Of a DNA stretch of 64,000 nt, positions 14,052-24,195 are shown piece by piece. A program made the position numbers and the translations under genes. The stretch lies in assembly GCF_028768465.1 (NCBI RefSeq), contig NZ_CP118225.1, positions 4,941,001-5,005,000 on the forward strand, given 5' to 3'. The notes below the pieces were generated by a model. The model worked only from the letters and a program-made list of their open reading frames with translations. It did no database searches and was not told where the DNA came from. This stretch comes from Rhodopirellula sp. P2. GTDB taxonomy: Bacteria > Planctomycetota > Planctomycetia > Pirellulales > Pirellulaceae. Position 1 is the stretch's first letter. Every line of letters begins with the position of its first letter.

Positions 14052-15824
14052 ATGGACCTGTTAACGACGATCAACCGATGCTTTGCTTTCAACCAGCAAA
14101 CGCTCCAATCGAACGCTGGCAAAGCGATTGCCAAGCACGCTCGTCCGCGACGAGTTGCTGGACGCTTGCGGACGTTCGCGTTGGTCTTCGGTGCCTTCGC
14201 CGTCGGTGGTTCCTCGATGCCGGCCTTCGCCCAAGGCTATGTGCCTTCTCGTGGCCCGGCTGTTTCCGCCCCGACCAACGACGCGGAACGCAAACTTGAA
14301 GAACAGGAACGTGCCCGTGCATTGGCCGACGGCATTGAACTGGAAGACGCGGGCCAGTGGAGCGATGCAATCGACCACTACGAAGCCGCGACTCGCCGCT
14401 TCCCACAAGATCGCATCTTGTATCAACGGTTGTTGATCAGTCGCTTGCGATTTGATGTCAATCGTCGCTACCAAGATCAAACGTACCAACGGTCGCTGCG
14501 AGACATGACGACTTCTCAGTCGCTCGACCTGTACAGCGAGATCCTGGCCAACCTGCAAACACACTACGTGGACACGATTGAGTGGTCCCGAGTGTTGCTG
14601 CACGGGACCGCCGCTCTGGAAACGGCGCTCGACGACGAAACCTTCGTCCAAACGATGTTGCCCAACACATCGCCGGAAAAGATTGAAAAGTTCCGGATGG
14701 AGATCCATCACCGAATCAGTCAACGATCGACACAAAGTCGCTTTGATTTGCGAGCCACCGTTTCGCAGGTCGCCTCCATGGCTCAACAAGAACTCGGACT
14801 GAGTGGCACCGCGACCGTGCTGGAATTCGTTTCCGGTGCCGTGTCGACGCTGGACACCTACACCCGATTGCTGTCACCGGGACAACTGGACGACATGTTC
14901 AGCACCATCGATGGCAACTTCGTGGGCTTGGGCGTGGAACTGAAACCTGGCGAAGATTGCTTGAAGATCCTGTCAGTGATCCCAGGTGGTCCTGCGGATG
15001 AAGCGGGCATTGTGGCGGGCGATCGAATCATGGGGGTCGACGCGACTTCCGCGGCCGATCGAGACCCTGACTACGTGGCGGATTTGCTGCGTGGCCCGGA
15101 GGGATCCACCGTTGCCTTGCAGATCGTTTCCGTCGACCAATCACCACGTTCCATTCATGTGGCTCGTCGCCGAGTCGATGTGCCCTGTGTCGAAAACGTG
15201 CACCTGGTCGACGCCGAGGCCAAAACGGGTTACTTCCGTCTGACCAACTTTCAGAAGTCGACCCCAGCAGAGGTGGAACAAGCCCTGTGGACACTCAGTC
15301 GGCAAGGGATGCGTTCGCTGATCATCGACCTGCGAGACAACCCTGGCGGATTGCTGCCCGCTTCAGTGGAGGTTGCGGACCGATTCATCGAGTCCGGTCG
15401 AATCTTAACGACCCGAGGTCGCAACGCCCGGGAAAATTTCGACTACTCGGCTCACCGTGCCAACACCTGGAATGTGCCGCTGGCGGTGTTGATTGACCGG
15501 AACAGTGCCAGTGCTAGCGAAATCTTTTCGGGAGCGATCCGCGATTCCAATCGCGGCACGATCGTCGGCGAGAAAAGCTATGGCAAAGGCAGCGTGCAAG
15601 GAATCTTTCGGATGCAAGCGGCACAGTTTGGATTGTGCCTGACGACCGCCAAGTTCTATTCGCCCAGCGGTCGAGCGATCAGTGAGAACGGCGTCGAACC
15701 ACACTTGTCGGTGCCGCCGACCTACATCGCCGCTCGTCCCGATGAGAATGGCCGCTTGGTCACGGAACTCGAAGACGACGTGCTTCAGCATGCGATCGAA
15801 CACCTCGCTCAATCAGCCAACTGA
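14052..15824 (+). CDS. S41-family carboxy-terminal processing protease
   Basis: ATG 14052 gives an N-terminal basic stretch followed by an export signal (TFALVFGAFAVGGSSMPAFA), so the enzyme acts outside the cytoplasm. Residues about 75-130 contain a TPR-like unit (ALADGIELEDAGQWSDAIDHY). A PDZ domain follows (GLGVELKPGED, VIPGGPADEAGIVAGDRI), then the S41 peptidase domain with GYFRLTNFQ, LIIDLRDNPGGLL, the nucleophile in NSASASEIFSGA (Ser about 485) and the catalytic Lys in GEKSYGKGSVQ (about 511). The Ser-Lys dyad is intact. CTP proteases trim C-termini of secreted or membrane proteins. The frame is open upstream to 13956, but that part has no signal-like start. Confidence 0.92.
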   Translation: MDLLTTINRCFAFNQQTLQSNAGKAIAKHARPRRVAGRLRTFALVFGAFAVGGSSMPAFAQGYVPSRGPAVSAPTNDAERKLEEQERARALADGIELEDAGQWSDAIDHYEAATRRFPQDRILYQRLLISRLRFDVNRRYQDQTYQRSLRDMTTSQSLDLYSEILANLQTHYVDTIEWSRVLLHGTAALETALDDETFVQTMLPNTSPEKIEKFRMEIHHRISQRSTQSRFDLRATVSQVASMAQQELGLSGTATVLEFVSGAVSTLDTYTRLLSPGQLDDMFSTIDGNFVGLGVELKPGEDCLKILSVIPGGPADEAGIVAGDRIMGVDATSAADRDPDYVADLLRGPEGSTVALQIVSVDQSPRSIHVARRRVDVPCVENVHLVDAEAKTGYFRLTNFQKSTPAEVEQALWTLSRQGMRSLIIDLRDNPGGLLPASVEVADRFIESGRILTTRGRNARENFDYSAHRANTWNVPLAVLIDRNSASASEIFSGAIRDSNRGTIVGEKSYGKGSVQGIFRMQAAQFGLCLTTAKFYSPSGRAISENGVEPHLSVPPTYIAARPDENGRLVTELEDDVLQHAIEHLAQSAN

Positions 15825-15914
15825 TTGGGAAGTGAACCTTGGGTTGAACCCCAAGGTTGTTCAAATGCCGTCGCTCCGCGACTTGCAGGCACGGGCTGCG
15901 TAGACGGCCAGACG

Positions 15915-16988
15915 CTAGGCTTGCTTCGTCAACTCATCGCGTTTCGCGGAGATGATCGCCAGCAGTTCGCGTTGTGGCTTGACGAATTTGTCGACGCCTT
16001 CGTCCATCAAGAACTTGTGCATCGCCTTGATGTCCAGTGCGGCGTCGATTTCGTCTTGGACCGCTTGGGATGGCATGTCGTCGACTTCTCGTGTGAACAG
16101 TTTGCCGCTGGCGTCGACCGCTTCGTTGGTCGAGGGGGGGTTGGTTTGGATATCACTGCCCGCCAACGCTGCGACGTACTTCCATGGTGGGTCGTCTTTG
16201 CTCTTGGTTCCCGTGCTGGCGAAGATCAGCTCTTGTTCCAGCTTCAGGTTTTTGTCCGCCCAGAACAGTTGGTTTTCTTTCCAAATGCGTTTTGCGTTCA
16301 AGATGCCAACATTGCCTTGCGCTTCTGGCGACAGGTTCGGCAATTCCTTTTGGGTGTACACATCAATTCGCGAGATGAAGATGCTGTAGACCGATTTGAA
16401 TTGGTCGAGTGAACGGGTGCCGGATTCAGCCGCCCGTTGAGCACCTTTCCAAACCGCTTCGCGTGCCGCGTGGTACTGATCCCCGGTGAACATCAACGTC
16501 ACGTTCAGGGTGATTCCGGCGGCAGCCAACTCTTCCAGTGCCAACAGCCCCGCTTCGGTTGCGGGAACCTTGATCATGCGGTTGGTGTGTCCCGCCGCCC
16601 ATTGCTTGCCCAGCTCGATGTAGCGGGTGGCGATTTCGGAGGGTGAGAGGTTTTGATCGGGATCTTCCAAGATGGGATCGAGCTCGAAGCTGACCCAACC
16701 GGCGTTACCAGCGGTCGATTGATGGATGGCCGCGAATTTCTTTTCTGCATCGGTGACCAATTCGTCCGTCAGGGCCCACGCGATGGATTCGTCGTCAAGA
16801 CCTTCGCTGAGCAGCGCGTCGATTCGATCATCGAAGCCGCCGGCCTTCACAATCCCAGAGATGATGGCGGGGTTGCTGGTTGCACCAACCGCCCCCCACT
16901 TGAGGTTCTGGTCAATTTCGGAGGGCTCGACCGAATCCAAATACAGCTTGGTTCCGGAGTCAATCAGGGACTGGAGGGATGCAGACAT
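15915..16988 (-). CDS. tal: Transaldolase
   Basis: Starting at the ATG at 16988 the protein has 357 residues and the transaldolase barrel motifs GATSNPAII near residue 35-48 and NRMIKVPAT, whose Lys140 forms the Schiff base with the donor sugar. It also has TLNVTLMFT and SIFISRID. It transfers a dihydroxyacetone unit between sugar phosphates in the non-oxidative pentose phosphate pathway, in the cytoplasm. The C-terminal region ([21 protein letters not shown]) is typical of the longer transaldolases found in actinobacteria, cyanobacteria and planctomycetes. The upstream frame extends to 17183 but has no family similarity. It converges with the S41 protease gene, 90 bases apart. Confidence 0.93.
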   Translation of the reverse strand: MSASLQSLIDSGTKLYLDSVEPSEIDQNLKWGAVGATSNPAIISGIVKAGGFDDRIDALLSEGLDDESIAWALTDELVTDAEKKFAAIHQSTAGNAGWVSFELDPILEDPDQNLSPSEIATRYIELGKQWAAGHTNRMIKVPATEAGLLALEELAAAGITLNVTLMFTGDQYHAAREAVWKGAQRAAESGTRSLDQFKSVYSIFISRIDVYTQKELPNLSPEAQGNVGILNAKRIWKENQLFWADKNLKLEQELIFASTGTKSKDDPPWKYVAALAGSDIQTNPPSTNEAVDASGKLFTREVDDMPSQAVQDEIDAALDIKAMHKFLMDEGVDKFVKPQRELLAIISAKRDELTKQA

Positions 16989-17594
16989 CAGTTCACTTCG
17001 TGGGTTTCGGTTAGACAAGTGTGAATCGCGAAGACGCAAACAAACGGCTTTCACAAGCGAAACAGGAGCCAAACGCGAGCGAATCGCCCGAGTCGGTGCA
17101 AATCCCCGCCAGGTTGTGTTCTCCACGACTCCCCAACCGGATTCCTCGTTGCGGGTGGGGAGAGAATGAAAACGCAGTGCCAACGGTCTGGTTCGCTGTG
17201 TTCAGCCGATTAGGCTGTTTCAACAATTAGAATGCATCCGGCCCGTTTTGTGGGGGTGGGGCAACGCGTCGCTGATGCTTTTCGCGCGGATCGGCAGCAG
17301 ACCGCCAAGCGTTTCGGGTTAGAAACTTCCCAGTTTTTCTAACCCTCTCAATTGTCTTGCAACAATTGAAACGTTTGCGTGGGACAATCGCATTGACGTG
17401 GACCTTCTGCCGATCGCTCGATAGCTTATGGAGATGACCGACATTGGCGGCAGATGCGTCGTTGACAGCGACCGATGCTGGCGGCAAAACGAGATTGAGA
17501 CGAGTTTCAATCTCACGAAAAACTCGCTCCCTCCACTTGTCCACTCGAAGCGGTCCCGACGGGACCACTCTTCTTCTCACTTTCGGAATCCTCG
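16989..17594. other. Divergent intergenic region between transaldolase and exporter genes
   Basis: No gene is supported. The region should carry both divergent promoters. I note an exact 8-bp dyad at 17348-17369 (see separate entry) and a short direct repeat of TAGAAAC / TTCTAACCC type bases nearby, but no clear -35/-10 pair. Confidence 0.4.
17348..17369. promoter_or_regulatory. Inverted repeat, possible operator
   Basis: TCAATTGT and ACAATTGA are exact complements separated by six bases, in an AT-rich patch of an otherwise GC-rich gap 226 bases before the exporter gene. It has no T-run, so an operator is more likely than a terminator. No regulator is identified. Confidence 0.3.
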
Positions 17595-20500
17595 ATGACC
17601 GCAGATTCAACCAAGCCGTCGTTCCTGGAGCGGCCTGGCCCGTGGGGACTGAGTGTGGCTTTGTTGATCCTCATGGGATTCTTCTTTTTCATGCCGTCGG
17701 CGTTCCGCGCTGCTCGCATGGGGCTGAAGAACAAAGAGAACGATGTCAAAGACTGGTTGCCCAGTGACTTCCCTGAGACCGCCGAACTGGATTGGTTCGC
17801 GGATCACTTTGCGGGCGAAAGTTTCGTTCTGTTGACCTGGGAAGGATGCAACGTCGGCGACCAACGGTTGCGACTGTTCGAAGACAAACTGTTGCACGAG
17901 TCGGCGAACTATCGCGAGCAACTCGCCGCGGAAGAAGCCTGGGGCGAAAACGCCTTGTCACTCGCCGAAGTCCAAGCTCGTGTCCGGGCTCGAGAACTGG
18001 GCGAGGAATTGGAATTGTTGCCGCCTGGCCAAGACCTGACCGACTGGGGTGGTCAAGGCGAAAAGTGGTTGGCGTCCGCCGATGGCACTTGGTACTACAT
18101 CACGCCGGAAGGCAAGCTGTTCCGCTGGGAAGAGTCGATGAACGGCCCGGCCGCCTTGGTCCGCAAAGTCAAGAAATCACTCGGCAATTACGAGTTGCAG
18201 GGTCAGTTTGTGACCGCGTTCGGCGATCCCTCCACCGCCGACCGAATCAACCCGTTCTACAACGACCCGATGTTGTTGTGTGCGCCTCTGTTTCAAACGG
18301 TTCAAACCGGAGCCACCATCGCGGAAGAGCTCGCCGCGGAAGGCGGTCCGCTGTGGCCGATCGATCTGACGGACGTGACCAAGAAACCGATCGTGGCCAA
18401 ACGGTTAGCGATGGAGCGTTTGACCGGAACGTTGTTCGCTCCCGCAGTGCCGCATGAGTTTGGCTGGACGGCGGAATCGTTCGTCGAGGCCTTGCCCGAA
18501 GAACAGCGAGGCGAATTGCCGGCGGATGCCCTGGAGGTTGCTGAACGAACCCTGCAAACCTTTGTGACCGAACGTTTGGATGGCCAACGAGAGAAGCTTC
18601 CCACTTCACTCACTCAGACGCAAACCGATGCTTGGTACGCCGTGTACGATTCGTTGGGCGTGGAACCGCCGCCACGTCTGACTTGTTTGCTGGTCACGTT
18701 GACGGATTTGGCGAAAGACAATCTCGCCTTCGCGGTCGGCCGCGGGACGTTGGGAATGCCTCAGGGTCGATTGCTGCAACTGGCTCAGCAATCCGGAATC
18801 CAGCCACCGCTTCCGCCCAGCAGTGCGCCGCCGCCGTTCAATCGCGAGCCGCCGGAATCGATTGGCGGAATGCCTCCGTTGCGAATGGGCGGTCCTCCGA
18901 TCGACAACATCGCCATTGACGAAGAAGGCACGATCACGCTGGTTCGCCTGGTCGGCTACTGCATCCTGGTGGGCGTGTTGCTTTCGTACTTCTGCTTCCG
19001 CAGCGTCAAAGTCACGATCATGTTGTTTGTCGTCGGCGGTTCTGCCGCGATGCTCAGCATGTCGATGGTGGGTTGGACCGGCGGACGCGTTGACGCGATT
19101 TTGATGTCGATGCCATCTCTGGTCTACGTGCTGGGGTTGTCGGGCTCGATTCACGTCATCAATTACTACCGCGACGAAGTCCGATTCCGCGGGCGACGTG
19201 GGGCGGCCACACGAGCCTTGATGCATGCGGCATTGCCCTGCTCTTTGGCGGCACTGACCACCGCAATCGGTTTGGCGTCGCTGTTCACCAGCAATCTGAA
19301 ACCGATCAGCAACTTCGGTTTGTATTCCGCGATCGGTGTGATTTCGACGCTGGGCATTTTGTTCAGCTACCTTCCCGCGGCACTGGAAACGTTTTCGCCC
19401 CAGTTTGGCCAAGACAAATCCGAAGAACGCAAACGCTTGGCCGCTGCCAAAGGCCAAGCGGAGTCAACCGGCAAGGCCTCGGCAGCCAAACCCCAACCCG
19501 CCAAAGAGACGGTTTCGGGTGAGTTGGAATTGGCGGCTTGGTGGGCAGGCGTTGGCCGCTGGATCACCAGCCACCATGCTTTGGTCAGTGTCGGTTGCAT
19601 CGTCGGACTCGCGGTTGCGTCGCTGGGACTGTTCAAGATCACGACCTCGGTGCAGTTGCTGAAGCTGTTCGATCCCCAGGCCCGTATCCTTCGCGATTAC
19701 GCTTGGTTGGAAGATCACTTTGGGAACTTGGTGCCAATGGAGATCGTGGTTCGCATGCCACCTGAAATCCAACGCCCAGAGCGTTTGGCGGTGGCGACAA
19801 CCGAAGAAGAAATCGAGGACCAAGATCGTTTGTCCGACCCGATTTCGCTGAGCTTGTTGGAACGCATTGAAGCGGTTGCTCGAATCCGCAAGGTGGTCAC
19901 TCGCTCGCTCGGGGAAGAAGGCATCGCCAAGGTCGGCCAAGCGTCCAGCATGGACACCTTCATCGCGCCCCTTCCGGACGTCAGCAATGGATGGAGCAAC
20001 ACGCGGTCACAATTCAACAGCCGCTTGAACGATTCACGTGACGAGCTTCTCCGAAGCGATTACGTCAAAGTGGAAAAGAACGGCCCGCTCAAGGACAGCG
20101 AACTGTGGCGATTGAGCTTGCGAGTGAGCGCGCTTTCGGATGTCGATTACGGGTTGTTCATCAACGAACTGAAAGACGCGGTCGATCCAGTTGTGCAAGC
20201 CTACCGTGTGCGAGCGAAATTGCTGCGTGAGTTGCAACAACCCGACGGAACGCAAATTCCCAAGGCCAAGGTTCTGGTCCTCGGTGCCCAAAACATTTTG
20301 GACCTGGACAGCGCGATCCTGGTGAGGACGGACGAAGCAAGCGGCGAACGCATTGTCGATCAGCAAGCCGTGTTCCTGGCCACGTTGCGGGAACTGCTGG
20401 GCAACGAACGCATCCGGCAAAGCTGGATTGATCCTGAAGCAACTGACGCGATCGCGAAACCCTCAGACGAGAACTGGGATCGGCGAATCGCGGCCGCAGA

Positions 20501-21506
20501 CGTGGTCATCGATCTGGCGGGACTGCGATTCCAATCTTCGACGGCCACACCGGCCGCGGTTGAGAAACCCACGCCGTCGATCGCCGCCGGTGCGCCCCGA
20601 TTGATCTCCGCCATGGAAGTGATTTCACGGCCGATCCCCAAGCACATTCTGACACTCGAGAAAGTCGCAGACGGGCTGCCCGATCGTTTGCCGGTTTTCG
20701 AGCTCGACGAACCCGCCACGCCTCAGGTGATCTACACGGGTGTTGTGCCTGTGGTCTACAAAGCCCAGCGGACCCTGTTGGGCAGTTTGGTCGAATCGAT
20801 CTTGCTCGCGTTTGTGCTGATTGGTTTGGTGATGATCGTGTTGCTGAACCCAGGTTCCTTCCCTGCAAATTGGTTGGCTCCTAGCAATCTGCGGGCAGGC
20901 TTTGCGGCCGGCGCAGTTTCGATGATCCCCAACGTGTTCCCGGTGCTGTTGGTGTTCGGCATCATGGGACACATGCGAACGGCAGTCGACATCGGAACGA
21001 TGATGACCGCCAGCGTCGCGATGGGAGTCGCGGTTGACGACACGATCCACTTCCTGACTTGGTTCCGACAGTTCCTCGAAGAAGGCAAGTCGAGAAAAGA
21101 AGCGGTCATCGAAACCTACCGCCGCGTTGGCCCCGCCATGACGCAAACCACCATCGTTGGTGGATTGGGTTTGTTCATCTTTGCGATGTCCACCTTCACC
21201 CCCACGCAGCGTTTTGGAACGTTGATGTTGGTGATGTTGGCAGCCGCCTTGATCGGTGACTTGATCTTGTTGCCCGCTTTGTTGGCTGGGCCACTTGGAA
21301 AGGTCTTCAAACCAAGGCACGCCCACCTGGGAAAGCCCGCGTTTGATCCTGGGCAATCTGTCTCAGGCGAAACTGCGCTGCGAGACGACCAGGTCACCAC
21401 GCCTAGCCGTCCCGAGGGGATCGTTGTGACAGAGGACACTCCCGTGTTGAAGGTCCACAAACCGCCGACACGGGCGGAGTCCAACCAACCCTCCCCCAAG
21501 GGCTGA
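17595..21506 (+). CDS. RND/MMPL-family exporter protein, large form
   Basis: The 1303-residue protein follows the RND plan twice over: an N-terminal membrane segment (about 18-38), a large extracytoplasmic domain (about 40-440), a membrane bundle at about 445-600 with a sterol-sensing-like stretch (VYVLGLSGSIHVINYYRDE), a second N-terminal-type membrane segment near 655-680, another external domain and a final bundle at about 1055-1240 (MMTASVAMGVAVDDTIHFLTWF). The Asp pair in VAVDDTIHF is the usual proton-relay site of this superfamily. MMPL-like proteins export lipids or hopanoids; the substrate here is unknown. The first external domain carries a Pro-rich linker (PPLPPSSAPPPF, about 400). 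The next gene is a shorter paralogue, 243 bases on. Confidence 0.88.
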   Translation: MTADSTKPSFLERPGPWGLSVALLILMGFFFFMPSAFRAARMGLKNKENDVKDWLPSDFPETAELDWFADHFAGESFVLLTWEGCNVGDQRLRLFEDKLLHESANYREQLAAEEAWGENALSLAEVQARVRARELGEELELLPPGQDLTDWGGQGEKWLASADGTWYYITPEGKLFRWEESMNGPAALVRKVKKSLGNYELQGQFVTAFGDPSTADRINPFYNDPMLLCAPLFQTVQTGATIAEELAAEGGPLWPIDLTDVTKKPIVAKRLAMERLTGTLFAPAVPHEFGWTAESFVEALPEEQRGELPADALEVAERTLQTFVTERLDGQREKLPTSLTQTQTDAWYAVYDSLGVEPPPRLTCLLVTLTDLAKDNLAFAVGRGTLGMPQGRLLQLAQQSGIQPPLPPSSAPPPFNREPPESIGGMPPLRMGGPPIDNIAIDEEGTITLVRLVGYCILVGVLLSYFCFRSVKVTIMLFVVGGSAAMLSMSMVGWTGGRVDAILMSMPSLVYVLGLSGSIHVINYYRDEVRFRGRRGAATRALMHAALPCSLAALTTAIGLASLFTSNLKPISNFGLYSAIGVISTLGILFSYLPAALETFSPQFGQDKSEERKRLAAAKGQAESTGKASAAKPQPAKETVSGELELAAWWAGVGRWITSHHALVSVGCIVGLAVASLGLFKITTSVQLLKLFDPQARILRDYAWLEDHFGNLVPMEIVVRMPPEIQRPERLAVATTEEEIEDQDRLSDPISLSLLERIEAVARIRKVVTRSLGEEGIAKVGQASSMDTFIAPLPDVSNGWSNTRSQFNSRLNDSRDELLRSDYVKVEKNGPLKDSELWRLSLRVSALSDVDYGLFINELKDAVDPVVQAYRVRAKLLRELQQPDGTQIPKAKVLVLGAQNILDLDSAILVRTDEASGERIVDQQAVFLATLRELLGNERIRQSWIDPEATDAIAKPSDENWDRRIAAADVVIDLAGLRFQSSTATPAAVEKPTPSIAAGAPRLISAMEVISRPIPKHILTLEKVADGLPDRLPVFELDEPATPQVIYTGVVPVVYKAQRTLLGSLVESILLAFVLIGLVMIVLLNPGSFPANWLAPSNLRAGFAAGAVSMIPNVFPVLLVFGIMGHMRTAVDIGTMMTASVAMGVAVDDTIHFLTWFRQFLEEGKSRKEAVIETYRRVGPAMTQTTIVGGLGLFIFAMSTFTPTQRFGTLMLVMLAAALIGDLILLPALLAGPLGKVFKPRHAHLGKPAFDPGQSVSGETALRDDQVTTPSRPEGIVVTEDTPVLKVHKPPTRAESNQPSPKG

Positions 21507-21749
21507 TGCGTCGGTCTTGGTCCTCACGTGATGGGCGTCGACGGACTTCTCGCTTGGCAATGTTCCCTCCTGCTGGAAGTTGCCAAGGGGCCAGGTTGCG
21601 AAAGTTTGACGAACGATCCGATTGAAATGCTCCCTCGCGTTCGTTCTGTCCCGGGATGCGGCGCTCGCGAGTGATTACGAGTCGCCAGCGAAGGTCGATT
21701 TCGATAGGCTCGGTTCTCATTCTGTTTCGAACTGATCGACCATCACAAC

Positions 21750-24122
21750 ATGCCTTTGAAATCCCTGGGTGACCAAGCGACAACCTATCGCGTGCGATTC
21801 TGCATCGGCCTTTTGGCAGTTTGCATTCTCGGACCGCTGGCGGCGCGTGATTCGACGCGGGCATTGTCGACGATGTACAACGCACCGGCGCTGTGGTTGC
21901 CCGAGGACATGCCGGTCCGCAAACAATACGACGACTTTTCAAAATTGTTTCAGGGCCAAGACGTCCTGATGATTGGTTGGGACGAAGCGACGATCGGTTC
22001 GGAACAAGTCGACGCCGCCGCGGAAGCCTTGCTGCCACTGACCCAAGCGACCCCAGATCGCCCCGCCCATTTAGCCGGCGTCAGTTCCGGGCAGCGGGTC
22101 TACGATGTCCTGACCAGCCCGCCGACCAGTTTTTCAGATCGCGCCACACGAGCGAGATTGAAAGGATCCCTGATTGGCGAAGACGGCGAACAAACCATCG
22201 TCTTGGCCACCTTCACTGAACAGGGGAACCTCAATCGCCAAGATGTGTTGGCCGAAGTTCGGCAAATTGTCTCGGACACCATCGGTGTCCCCGAAGACCA
22301 GATCTACACCGCTGGGCCGCCCACGGATGGTGCGTTGGTGGATGCGGAAGCCCAGGGCTCGATCGACCGTTTCACGTTGCCTTCGGTCATCGTGGGGGCT
22401 CTGATTTGTGTGTTCTGTCTGCGGTCGATTGTGCTGACGGCGATCATCATCATCGTCGCGGTGATCGGGCAAGGCATGTCGCTCGCGATGGTGCTGTATT
22501 CCGGCATCGAAATGAATGCAATTCTGATCGTGTTGCCGCCACTGGTGTTTGTATTGACCGCCAGTGCAGGAATTCACCTGTGCAACTATTACCGCGACGC
22601 GATGTGCAGTGATCCGACCATCGATCCGACCGCGGCAACCCGCCAAGCCATGCAGGCAGGAATCTTGCCGTGCTGGTTGGCCGCGACCACCACAATCATC
22701 GGCCTGGGATCACTGGGGTTGGTTCGCTTGGTTCCCGTCAGCGCCTTCGGGTTCATCGCCGCGGGATCTGTGTTTGGAACCTTGTTGCTGTTGTTGCTGC
22801 TGCTGCCCGGTGCAATGCAGTGGCACGGCAAGCGACACCGCGCCAAACACCGTGCGGCCTTGGCCAAGGCCAGGAAGACGGAGAACAGCGAAACCGAAGA
22901 TGATCCGTTGCCGGTCGAACATTGGCGTTCACAAATCGGGCACGCATGGGAAGCCTTCGCGGCGCAGTTCATGCGATACCCGATCATTGTCGTCACGTTT
23001 TTCACGATCATCACCGCCGTTGCCGCATCGGGTTTGCCACAACTGACCACGTCGGTCAACATCCCGCGAATGTTCCCCGAGAACAGTCGCATTCGGACCG
23101 ACTACGCTTGGTTTGAAGAACACATCGGACCAACCATCAATGCCGAGGTGGTCGTTCAGTTCCCGCCCGCTTCCATGCCGGACCCCATCGACCGGTTTCG
23201 TTTGGTCCGAGACGTCGATGATCACCTTCGGTCCACTGAGTTGGTCGGGGGTGTGTTTTCGGCGCGATCGTTTTTGCCGAGCCCACCGTCCAAGAAGAGC
23301 CGTTCGATTCGGTCCACGGTTTTGGAAGCGAACATCCGCAAGCAGTTGGAAGATCCCGATTCCCCGTTGCAGGACGCGGGCTACATCGCGATCGACGACA
23401 ACGGCAATCAGCTTTGGCGGATCAGTTTTCGATTCCCGTTTGACGAGGCAATCGATTACCGCACCGAGTTTCAACGGGTGCAGGCAGAAGTGATTCCGAT
23501 TTTGGAGGAAGCTGGCCAAGGCATCTCGCCGCAGTTCACCGGTGGCGTGCCAATGACCACGGAATCGCAAGATGTGTTGCTGCAGGATTTGTTCCGCAGC
23601 TTCCTAGCGGCGTTTGGAATCGTTGCGATCATCATGATGTTGTTGCTACGCAGCTTCGTTGGTGGGTTGGTCGCGATGTTCCCCAACCTGTTCCCAACGA
23701 TCACTTTGTTTGGAACGATGGGGTTGCTTGAAACACCACTGGACATTGGATCGGTGATGACCGCCAGCGTTGCGTTGGGAATTGCCGTTGATGGAACGAT
23801 TCACTTTTTGACCAAGTTCCAAAGTCAGTCTCGCAAGGGAAAGGCGCGAACCGAAGCGTCCCTCGCTGCCCTTCACAAGTGCGGGCCAGCGATGTGGCAA
23901 ACAACCGCAGTGTGCGCCATTTCGCCTCTCGTTTATGGGTTGTCTGATTTCCAGCCGACCCAGCGTTTCGCCTTCATGATGTTCGGGTTGCTGCTGGCCG
24001 CTTTGATCGGCGATGTGTTGTTGTTGCCGGCCCTGCTGGCATCGCCACTGGGACGTTTTCTGACGCCTAAAATGCCCTCGGCAAAAGCCAACTCCGCAAA
24101 TGATTCGAGCACAACACCCTGA
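21750..24122 (+). CDS. RND/MMPL-family exporter protein, short form
   Basis: The 790-residue protein is a paralogue of its upstream neighbour with the same order: a membrane segment near 18-33, an external domain, a bundle at about 205-370 (IHLCNYYRDAM matches the neighbour's IHVINYYRDE), a linker, a membrane segment near 410-430, an external domain, and a last bundle at about 610-775 with MTASVALGIAVDGTIHFLTKF. In the last motif the neighbour's Asp-Asp pair is Asp-Gly, so the proton-relay site is reduced by one acid. The shorter length is close to the norm for this family. An operon with the 1303-residue protein is plausible but the 243-base gap leaves room for a separate promoter. Confidence 0.88.
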   Translation: MPLKSLGDQATTYRVRFCIGLLAVCILGPLAARDSTRALSTMYNAPALWLPEDMPVRKQYDDFSKLFQGQDVLMIGWDEATIGSEQVDAAAEALLPLTQATPDRPAHLAGVSSGQRVYDVLTSPPTSFSDRATRARLKGSLIGEDGEQTIVLATFTEQGNLNRQDVLAEVRQIVSDTIGVPEDQIYTAGPPTDGALVDAEAQGSIDRFTLPSVIVGALICVFCLRSIVLTAIIIIVAVIGQGMSLAMVLYSGIEMNAILIVLPPLVFVLTASAGIHLCNYYRDAMCSDPTIDPTAATRQAMQAGILPCWLAATTTIIGLGSLGLVRLVPVSAFGFIAAGSVFGTLLLLLLLLPGAMQWHGKRHRAKHRAALAKARKTENSETEDDPLPVEHWRSQIGHAWEAFAAQFMRYPIIVVTFFTIITAVAASGLPQLTTSVNIPRMFPENSRIRTDYAWFEEHIGPTINAEVVVQFPPASMPDPIDRFRLVRDVDDHLRSTELVGGVFSARSFLPSPPSKKSRSIRSTVLEANIRKQLEDPDSPLQDAGYIAIDDNGNQLWRISFRFPFDEAIDYRTEFQRVQAEVIPILEEAGQGISPQFTGGVPMTTESQDVLLQDLFRSFLAAFGIVAIIMMLLLRSFVGGLVAMFPNLFPTITLFGTMGLLETPLDIGSVMTASVALGIAVDGTIHFLTKFQSQSRKGKARTEASLAALHKCGPAMWQTTAVCAISPLVYGLSDFQPTQRFAFMMFGLLLAALIGDVLLLPALLASPLGRFLTPKMPSAKANSANDSSTTP

Positions 24123-24195
24123 TTCGTGTTCGGTTAGGATGTGAGGCCACGGGTTGTTTCCCCACAATCTCCCGCCTCCTTCAAAGATCCCCCTC

